A DNA stretch of 64,000 nucleotides from Candidatus Treponema caballi (GTDB lineage: Bacteria > Spirochaetota > Spirochaetia > Treponematales > Treponemataceae): contig JAGHRS010000002.1 in NCBI GenBank assembly GCA_018066285.1, forward strand, positions 124,001 to 188,000, read 5' to 3'. The notes under the pieces were generated by a model. That model was not told the origin of the DNA. It saw only the letters and a list, made by a program, of their open reading frames with translations, and did not search any database. Positions 58,143 through 64,000 of the stretch are shown piece by piece (positions within the stretch are counted from its first letter, which is position 1; each line of letters starts with the position of its first letter). Made by a program: the position numbers and the translations under genes.

Positions 58143-59445
58143 CTTCCCACTGGTGGACGCGTGTCGTGTAGTCGTGCCACTCAACCTGCTTTGCCTCAAC
58201 GTACTTGTCGAGGATGTGCGGGCCAAGCGTGTCGCAGACGAGCCTGTCTTTCTGCAGCTCGATGAGCGCATCCTGCAGTGTGCGCGGAAGGTTTCCAATG
58301 TGGTGCTTCTTACGCAGTGCGGCAGTCATGGCGTAGATGTTGCCGTCAACTGCCGGTGGCGGGGTAAGGCTGCGTTTTACGCCATCCATGCCTGCTGCAA
58401 TGGCGACTGCCAGAGCGAGGTACGGGTTGGCGCTCGGGTCTGCAGAGCGGAGCTCTATGCGCGTTCCCTTTCCACGGGCTGCCGGCACGCGGATGAGCGG
58501 GCTTCTGTTCTGGGCTGACCATGCGATGTAGACAGGCGCCTCAAACTCAGGCACAAGGCGCTTGTAAGAGTTGACGAGCGGGTTTAAGACCGCGGTCATT
58601 CCCTTTACGTGTTCCATGATGCCGGCGATGAAACTGTATGCGGTCTTTGAAAGGCCGATTTTATCATCCGGGTCGTAGAAGATGTTCTGGCCGTCTTTTG
58701 ACATAGAAAGGTTAAGGTGCATGCCGCTTCCTGCAATGCCGTAAATCGGCTTTGGCATGAATGTGGCGTACAGGCCGTGGTTGTTTGCAATCGTCTTTAC
58801 GGCGAGCTTGAACGTCATGACGCGGTCTGCTGTGGTAAGCGCATCACCGTATTTGAAGTCAATTTCGTGCTGGCCGCGTGCGCATTCATGGTGCGACGCC
58901 TCAATCTCATAGCCCATCTGCTCAAGGGTAAGCACAATGTCGCGTCTGACGTTTTCACCCGGGTCAACAGGGCCCATGTCAAAGTAGCTTGCGTCATCGA
59001 CTGTTGTCGTCGTCGGGTTGCCATCTTCATCCTTCTTGAACAGGAAGAACTCGAGTTCAGGGCCGACGTTGAACGTGTAGCCCATTTCAGCGGCTTCAGC
59101 GAGCACGTTTTTCAGAATCTGGCGCGGGGAACCGTTGAACGGCGTGCCGTCCGGCTTATAGACGTCGCAGATGAGGCGGGCGACCGAGTTGTTTTCGCGC
59201 CACGGAAAGAGGGCGAAACTGTTCAGGTCCGGGTACAGTTTCATGTCAGACTCTTCAATGCGGACAAAGCCTTCAATGGATGAGCCGTCGAACATGCACT
59301 GGTTGTTCAGTGCCTTTTCAAGCTGGCTTGCTGAGATGGCAACGTTCTTGAGCGTGCCAAGATTGTCGGTGAACTGGAGGCGTACAAAGCGCACTCCCTT
59401 TTCTTTAGCGATTTTGAGGATGTCCTCTTTTGTGTATGTACCCAT
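58117..59445 (-). CDS. glnA: Glutamine synthetase, type I
   Basis: A 442-residue enzyme making glutamine from glutamate, ammonia and ATP. Family motifs: [55 protein letters not shown] and the [14 protein letters not shown] histidine loop, plus [34 protein letters not shown]. Length and lack of the adenylylation-site segment indicate the GSI-alpha class regulated by feedback and GlnR-like proteins. The ATG lies 5 nt after TATAAA, with TTGTTT 17 nt beyond, predicting a leaderless message. Confidence 0.95.
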   Translation of the reverse strand: MGTYTKEDILKIAKEKGVRFVRLQFTDNLGTLKNVAISASQLEKALNNQCMFDGSSIEGFVRIEESDMKLYPDLNSFALFPWRENNSVARLICDVYKPDGTPFNGSPRQILKNVLAEAAEMGYTFNVGPELEFFLFKKDEDGNPTTTTVDDASYFDMGPVDPGENVRRDIVLTLEQMGYEIEASHHECARGQHEIDFKYGDALTTADRVMTFKLAVKTIANNHGLYATFMPKPIYGIAGSGMHLNLSMSKDGQNIFYDPDDKIGLSKTAYSFIAGIMEHVKGMTAVLNPLVNSYKRLVPEFEAPVYIAWSAQNRSPLIRVPAARGKGTRIELRSADPSANPYLALAVAIAAGMDGVKRSLTPPPAVDGNIYAMTAALRKKHHIGNLPRTLQDALIELQKDRLVCDTLGPHILDKYVEAKQVEWHDYTTRVHQWEVDNYLGKY

Positions 59446-59450
59446 ATCTT

Positions 59451-59479
59451 TTTATACTCTTTTTCATGCTATAAAACAA
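59451..59479 (-). promoter_or_regulatory. Promoter TTGTTT-17-TATAAA for leaderless glnA
   Basis: On the minus strand TTGTTT (59479-59474) and TATAAA (59456-59451) are 17 nt apart; AAGAT precedes the ATG at 59445. A 24-bp GC-rich palindrome begins two bases upstream of the -35 box. Confidence 0.5.
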
Positions 59480-59480
59480 T

Positions 59481-59504
59481 GAGGGGCGCCGGCCGGCGCC
59501 CCTC
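59481..59504 (-). terminator. 24-bp perfect palindrome, terminator of the ABC pair
   Basis: GAGGGGCGCCGG and CCGGCGCCCCTC are exact complements with no spare loop. On the minus strand ATTGTTTT follows, so it probably ends the ABC operon, 30 bp after its stop codon. It also borders the glnA -35 box. Confidence 0.65.
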
Positions 59505-59533
59505 AAAGCAACAAATCTGTAACTTTTCAGAAA

Positions 59534-61420
59534 TCATTCTGAAGCCGGTGTTTCTTCCTTCTGATAATATTGTGCCTGTGCCGTCCACATCTGGCAGTAG
59601 AGGCCGTTCGTGTCAGCGACAAGCTGGTCGTGGCTGCCTTGCTGGATGATGCGTCCCTTCTCGAATACGTAAATCGTGTCGCAGAAGCGGCAGCTCGACA
59701 TTCTGTGAGAAATGTAGATTGCTGCCTTGTTCTGGACCAGGTCGTTGAACCGGTTGTAGATGTCGAACTCTGCAATAGGGTCGAGCGCACTTGTCGGCTC
59801 ATCCATGATGACGAACGGTGCGTCTTTGTAGAGCGCACGTGCAATAGCTATCTTCTGGGCCTCACCGCCTGAAATCTCGATTCCCTTCTTCTCAAGATTG
59901 TACAGGTTTGTGTTGATGCCATCCTCAAGACGGCCAAGACGCTCTTCCATACCGGCGCGTACGAGCGCGTCCGTAATCTCATCCTCTTTGTAGTCAGTAC
60001 CGATGGCGATGTTCTCCGCGATGGTGCTTGCCATGAGCTGGAAGTCCTGGAACACGACTGAGAACATGGCCATGTACTCCTTGTAGTCGTACTCCCTGAT
60101 ATCCTTTCCGTTTAGGAAAATTGCGCCTTCGGTCGGGTCGTACAGACGGCAGAGCAGCTTGATGAACGTCGTCTTACCCGCACCGTTCTGGCCGACAAAT
60201 GCCATCTTTTCGCCCGACTTCATCGTGATGTTTACGTGGCTTAAGACCATCTCATCACTTGCCGGATATCTGAAGCTGACGTCGCGGAACTCAATCTCGT
60301 ATGCAGGAACCGCTGTCTTTGAAGCGTCATCTGCCTTATCAGCGGACCGTGCCTCAATGTGCTCCTTGCCCTCGTACTTCTTGTTGTCCAGGTCAAGGAA
60401 CTCTGCAAAGTACACGAGGTACGAGCAGACCATATCCACCTGCAGCCAGTCGTCGAACAGACGGCCGATTGCAAGACCGAGCGCAATCATCGTGTTTACA
60501 TACTTGATGAAGTTACCTGTCGAAATCATACCGAAAATGGCTTTGAGTCCGATGTACAGGTTACAGATTATCTGGAACATGAAACTTGCAGCGTTACTTA
60601 CGATGTACAGTCTGTTCGTGTCTTTTATACCCTTATGCATGTTCTTCCGTGAAATGGCAAGGTACCCGTTCACGCGCTTTTCAAGCAGATCTGCCATGCC
60701 GTAGATGCGGATGTCCTGACCGATGCTCTGTGTCTGCGTCAGACGCTCAAAGTAGTTGAACTTGCGGTTTGAGTCGACGTTTGCATTGAACCAGCTGAGC
60801 TGGATGGCGTTCATCTTTTTCTGTGTCTTCATCTGGAACAGGATGCTGAGCACGAGACATACCGGAATGACGAGGAAGCTCCAGTTGGATGCCACGAAGC
60901 TGAAAAGCCAGCCCTCGCCGGTAACCGTCGTCTTTACAAAGAGCGACGCGAGAATGATTGCAGAGAACACAATGTCCGACACATCGCGGATGACGCGTGC
61001 AACAATGCGGCAGAACGCGATAACGTCACCGTTTGCCTGACCGCCTTCCTTTGCCTTGTGGATCAGGTCGAGCGTTTCCTTCCGCTCCAGTTCCTCAAAA
61101 TCAAGCTCGAACGCCTTGTCCAGGATTGCCAGATCCATCTTCTCACGGATGATTCTTTCGTGGATGATGACGTACTTCTCAAGTCCCCAGTGCAGCAGTT
61201 CGCTTGTTGCAAGACATGCCAGGTAAATGGCCGCCGTCCTGATGATTTCGTTGAGCGCGACGTGAGCCATGACTGAGTCAATCAGATAGCTGGTGAAGAT
61301 GTACGTCATGTACTTTGGCGCAACATCAAGCACTTTTGTTATGAATGTAACCGGCATGTATCCCCTGTCAATCTTGTTGACAAGACGGAATACGCGTTTT
61401 ATGAGTGCACCGTTTTTCAT
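59534..61420 (-). CDS. ABC transporter half-molecule (permease plus ATPase), second gene
   Basis: A 628-residue protein: about six membrane helices (residues 20-330) then an ATPase domain with GQNGAGKTTFIKLLCRLYDP (Walker A), ISGGEAQKIAIARALYK (signature) and FVIMDEPTSALDP (Walker B with catalytic Glu). A ~25-residue charged linker (HIEARSADKADDASKTAVPAY) precedes the ATPase. It overlaps the preceding ABC gene by four bases (ATGA). Both halves look catalytic, so a heterodimer or two homodimers are possible. The GxNGAGKTT loop is usual for peptide or lantibiotic-type exporters. Substrate unknown. Confidence 0.9.
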   Translation of the reverse strand: MKNGALIKRVFRLVNKIDRGYMPVTFITKVLDVAPKYMTYIFTSYLIDSVMAHVALNEIIRTAAIYLACLATSELLHWGLEKYVIIHERIIREKMDLAILDKAFELDFEELERKETLDLIHKAKEGGQANGDVIAFCRIVARVIRDVSDIVFSAIILASLFVKTTVTGEGWLFSFVASNWSFLVIPVCLVLSILFQMKTQKKMNAIQLSWFNANVDSNRKFNYFERLTQTQSIGQDIRIYGMADLLEKRVNGYLAISRKNMHKGIKDTNRLYIVSNAASFMFQIICNLYIGLKAIFGMISTGNFIKYVNTMIALGLAIGRLFDDWLQVDMVCSYLVYFAEFLDLDNKKYEGKEHIEARSADKADDASKTAVPAYEIEFRDVSFRYPASDEMVLSHVNITMKSGEKMAFVGQNGAGKTTFIKLLCRLYDPTEGAIFLNGKDIREYDYKEYMAMFSVVFQDFQLMASTIAENIAIGTDYKEDEITDALVRAGMEERLGRLEDGINTNLYNLEKKGIEISGGEAQKIAIARALYKDAPFVIMDEPTSALDPIAEFDIYNRFNDLVQNKAAIYISHRMSSCRFCDTIYVFEKGRIIQQGSHDQLVADTNGLYCQMWTAQAQYYQKEETPASE

Positions 61421-63285
61421 GCTTCACCTCCTTCTTCCTGAACTGGAGCCCCTGTTTCAGCGGAATCTCCCTTGTCAGCCTCCGCGCCCTCACGGTAGTA
61501 GTGGCTCTGTATTTCAAACATATTTGCGTATTCGCCGTTCTTCGCGAGCAGCTCTTCGTGCGTTCCCTCTTCAAGGATCTGGCCCTGCTTCAGGTAGAAT
61601 ATGCGGCTGCAGAACTTTGTGCTCGCCAGTCTGTGGCTGATGAAGAGCGCCGTCTTGTTTTCAGCCATCTTGTTGTACTCGCTGTAGATGTGGCTTTCGG
61701 CGAGCGCGTCGAGTGCGCTTGTCGGCTCATCCAGCACCAGAATGCTGCCGTTCTTGTAGAGCGCGCGGGCAAGCAGCAGTTTCTGCGTTTCACCGCCAGA
61801 AAAGTTCGTGCCGTCCGGGTCAAGCTGTTCGCTTATGTAAGAGTCTTCCTTTGCCGGAAGCTTTTCAATCTTCTCCAAGATACCTGCCTCAGAAAGGCAC
61901 TTTTTCACGAGCTCAATGTCAGACTTCTCATTCTCCTTTCCGGAGACATTCTCCCGTACGGTGAACGCGAGCGGGTTCAGCTCCTGGAAGACGACGCTCA
62001 GCTGCTTCTGGTACTCGTCAATGTTGAGCGTTGAAATGTCTATGCCGTTCGCCAGAATGCGTCCTTCCGTCACCGGATACAGGCCGCAGATGAGCTTTAC
62101 GATCGTCGTCTTACCCGCGCCGTTGTTGCCGACAAGCGCGAGCTTTTCGCCCTTCTTTATGGTGAAGCTCAAATCCTTCAGAATCCACGGCATGTCGTCG
62201 GCGTAGCGGAACGAAACGTGATCAAACACGATTTCAAGACCGTTCTCCGTGTCTGGAATAGCGCCTGAACCAGTGTGCAGGAACTTGTCCTCAGAATCCA
62301 TGAACTCGCGGTAGTTTGAGACTTCTGCGCTGCAAAGGGCAGTGTCGCCGACCTTGTACGCAATAAAGCTGAACCAGTTTGTAAAGTTAGCAATGAGTGC
62401 AGTGTAGACAATCATCTCAGGAATCGTCATGGCGCCTGCGTACACGCGGGAAACCAGAATGAAGAACGCAAGCAGGTCGCGCGCAACAAGGAACAGCTGG
62501 TCAGAGATGGTCGGATAATACCAACGCACCTCGCACCTGTTGTTGAAGTGCCAGATCTTGTTGATGAGCTTTATGCCCGTATCATGCAGCCAGTCCTGCA
62601 TCTGGTAAATGCGGATATCCTTTCCGTATTCAGGCTGTGAGTGATTGCGGATGTAGCGCCATTTTGCGCGTGTATCAAGAATCGTTTCCCTTTCCTTCAT
62701 GAAGAACTTCTGCGCGTGGTCAACGAGTATGTAGTTGCTTATACCCGCCGCAATGACGACGACGAAAATCCGCCAGTCAAGCAGACAGATTGCCGCACCG
62801 TACGTGATGATGCCGACCGCGTTTCCAAGAAGATCCATCGTCAGGTCCAGAATGCCCATGGCGCCGCCCCATTCGTTGACGGCATCAAACGCCTTGTGCA
62901 GAATCCTGTGTCCCTGATGTGAATCGATGTTGCTGAAATCAGTTCTGTTCGCCTTATCCATGAGTGACGGCACAAGACCGCCTTCAAAGTTGGTTGAGGC
63001 TGTAATGCTGAAGTACAGATTGTTCTTTGATACCGCCTCAATCGTCATGAGCAGCAGGTTCGCAATGAACACAAGCATGATTACCCAGATGTACCGGACC
63101 ACATCCCCCTTCAGGATGAGGCTCAGCGCAATTGACGGGATGAGCGACGCAAGAACCGGATTCCCGATGCGTGCAAGAACGTTCAGCACGACCTGAAACC
63201 ACGAGCCCGGGCAGACCTTGAACATGCGCTTATACATGTATGCAATGTTCTGGAAAACGTTATATTTCTTCTGAGATTTCTTCAT
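61417..63285 (-). CDS. ABC transporter half-molecule (permease plus ATPase), first gene
   Basis: A 622-residue protein with membrane helices in residues 20-310 and an ATPase domain carrying GNNGAGKTTIVKLICGLYP, FSGGETQKLLLARALYK and ILVLDEPTSALDA. A 30-residue acidic C-terminal tail (EGAEADKGDSAETGAPVQEEGGEA) is unusual. The start is followed by KKSQKKYNVFQNIAYMYKRMF, typical of this paired exporter family. TAGAGT ends 6 nt before the ATG and TTGTCC is 18 nt further. It heads the operon with the gene it overlaps. Confidence 0.9.
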   Translation of the reverse strand: MKKSQKKYNVFQNIAYMYKRMFKVCPGSWFQVVLNVLARIGNPVLASLIPSIALSLILKGDVVRYIWVIMLVFIANLLLMTIEAVSKNNLYFSITASTNFEGGLVPSLMDKANRTDFSNIDSHQGHRILHKAFDAVNEWGGAMGILDLTMDLLGNAVGIITYGAAICLLDWRIFVVVIAAGISNYILVDHAQKFFMKERETILDTRAKWRYIRNHSQPEYGKDIRIYQMQDWLHDTGIKLINKIWHFNNRCEVRWYYPTISDQLFLVARDLLAFFILVSRVYAGAMTIPEMIVYTALIANFTNWFSFIAYKVGDTALCSAEVSNYREFMDSEDKFLHTGSGAIPDTENGLEIVFDHVSFRYADDMPWILKDLSFTIKKGEKLALVGNNGAGKTTIVKLICGLYPVTEGRILANGIDISTLNIDEYQKQLSVVFQELNPLAFTVRENVSGKENEKSDIELVKKCLSEAGILEKIEKLPAKEDSYISEQLDPDGTNFSGGETQKLLLARALYKNGSILVLDEPTSALDALAESHIYSEYNKMAENKTALFISHRLASTKFCSRIFYLKQGQILEEGTHEELLAKNGEYANMFEIQSHYYREGAEADKGDSAETGAPVQEEGGEA

Positions 63286-63291
63286 ACTTCG

Positions 63292-63321
63292 ACTCTACCA
63301 TGAGAAACGGGGGGAGGACAA
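63292..63321 (-). promoter_or_regulatory. Promoter TTGTCC-18-TAGAGT for a leaderless ABC operon
   Basis: On the minus strand TTGTCC (63321-63316) and TAGAGT (63297-63292) are 18 nt apart. CGAAGT separates the -10 box from the ATG at 63285. Confidence 0.5.
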
Positions 63322-63364
63322 TAAACCTGGAGTTTACACAGTATGATGAATAGTAATATGGGAC

Positions 63365-63480
63365 GCGCATGAAAACGCTTTCCGGCTTTCCGTGGCTCGC
63401 GGACTAGCCGCCGCTCGGTATGCGCGTTCCGCGCACACTGGCTCCGCCACCACTCCAATCCGGCTGGGAGCAACTACAGA
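63365..63480. repeat. GC-rich intergenic segment related to 36222-36360
   Basis: Part of the gene-free stretch 63322-64000. On the minus strand it contains GGATTGGAGTGGTGGCGGAG and GCGCGGAACGCGC. It is probably another member of the intergenic repeat class seen at 36.3 kb; only short identities support this. Confidence 0.3.
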
Positions 63481-63505
63481 CAATGCATAGTCATGCTTTC
63501 AGCGG

Positions 63506-63971
63506 GCGAGTGTAACCCCGCCTTTGTTCGCTGCCATGGCGCCTTTTCGTGAAAATTGCTGCGCACTGCTCGCATTTTTCACGCACTCACTTAGGATTGG
63601 GCTTTCCGGGATTCTGTAACTCGCAGTTGTCTGTCACGCGCAGAGAATAATAAACAGAAAAAATCGCGCTGCATGTTTTTGAGGCGAAAAGTGGTCACTT
63701 TTAATGGATTTTCACTGAGAATTAACCACTTTTTTTGGTGCAAAACAGAGATATGTGCTTTATATACAGTTTTTGCAGTAAAAAAAGGTGATTAAAAGCA
63801 TTTTGACGAAAAAAAAAGCAAATAGTAACACTTTTATAGCACATATTTCCCGTTTTCATGGTCACTTTTTGTGCATTTTTGCTGAAAAGTAACCACTTTT
63901 ATGCGATTTTTCGTGCAATGCGCGTTTCTGTGAAATAAAAGCGGGCGAGGGGAGTTGGGGGTTACACTCGC
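63506..63971. repeat. Inverted repeat GCGAGTGTAACCCC bracketing a 450-bp AT-rich block
   Basis: GCGAGTGTAACCCC (63506-63519) recurs inverted as GGGGTTACACTCGC (63958-63971). GCGGGCGAG occurs at 63502 and again at 63941 in direct orientation. The right copy itself begins a hairpin (GCACAC-GTCCAT-GTGTGC) that runs to the window edge, so it may belong to a further element beyond. Confidence 0.45.
63693..63905. repeat. Intergenic locus with paired degenerate repeats based on GGTCACTTTT/AACCACTTTT
   Basis: Two ~45-bp units start GGTCACTTTT at 63693 and 63860 (167 bp apart). Each continues with TG-ATTTT-CTGA and ends TAACCACTTTT. Between them ATATGTGCT and AGCACATAT form an inverted pair. The layout parallels the GGTCCC locus at 36426-36645. 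No gene is seen between 63286 and the window end. Confidence 0.5.
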
Positions 63972-64000
63972 ACACGTCCATGTGTGCTCGTTTCACCCCG

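Noticed and set aside
63286-64000. A gene, tRNA or rRNA in the last 700 bp
   Set aside because: No frame with coding character, no cloverleaf and no rRNA-like sequence; only repeats and inverted repeats were found.

Overview
The window reads as chromosome of a saccharolytic, host-associated Treponema-like spirochaete. This is an inference from three things: the lipoprotein and TRAP-type envelope genes, the sugar genes (GH94 phosphorylase, class II GalT, Pgi, D-lactate dehydrogenase), and the repeat-laden intergenic DNA. No rRNA, tRNA or CRISPR array was seen. Core genes are moderately GC-rich with tight spacing; several accessory stretches are clearly AT-rich.

Layout. 1-9.3 kb: the end of a surface carbohydrate-binding protein, a copper ATPase with an HMA domain at each end, ldhA, an amidohydrolase, a GH94 phosphorylase and two flavodoxin-like oxidoreductases. 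9.3-13.3 kb: an AT-rich accessory locus with two secreted YARHG-type paralogues whose last ~120 codons are nearly identical, separated by a DUF2442/DUF4160 pair and a gene relic. 13.3-18 kb: CPA2 antiporter, PAP2 phosphatase, beta-helix protein. 18-19 kb: a Phd/PIN toxin-antitoxin pair with a textbook promoter and operator. 19-22 kb: a dctPQM TRAP transporter. 22-27 kb: a broken MCP-like gene, pgi, argR, galT. 27-36 kb: PH-like membrane protein, a broken M3 peptidase, Nudix, mutS2, rsgA, a membrane LuxR regulator, a CAT-like acetyltransferase, a HAD phosphatase. 36-45 kb: SPFH/NfeD pair, Na/Pi symporter with PhoU domain, heterodimeric ABC exporter, a YjbR protein. 45-52 kb: an AT-rich accessory island (radical SAM, GyrI-like, DUF3781, TacA/TacT, an sdpR-sdpI-VOC-VOC operon, a decayed SH3 protein, HipB and a broken HipA). 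52-64 kb: AAC(3)-like acetyltransferase, GtrA, envelope lipoproteins, an SseB-type fusion, a serine hydrolase, glnA and a second ABC pair.

Two themes cut across the genes. First, about a dozen genes without a Shine-Dalgarno sequence have a sigma70-like -10 box ending 5 to 8 nt before the start codon, often with a -35 box 17 nt further up. This predicts widespread leaderless mRNAs. Second, the intergenic DNA carries a family of long imperfect hairpins (3.4, 27.5, 29.8-30.1 and 44.0 kb). Their outer stems differ in sequence but remain complementary, while an inner core is invariant. This looks like an undescribed structured RNA or mobile element, usually at gene 3' ends. A second intergenic class (9.4, 36.4 and 63.7 kb) carries paired degenerate repeats built from a locus-specific word.

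Other notable points are an internal ribosome-binding site inside copA that would release a CopZ-like chaperone, a terminator abutting the pgi ribosome-binding site, and octamer repeats embedded in the TRAP promoter.
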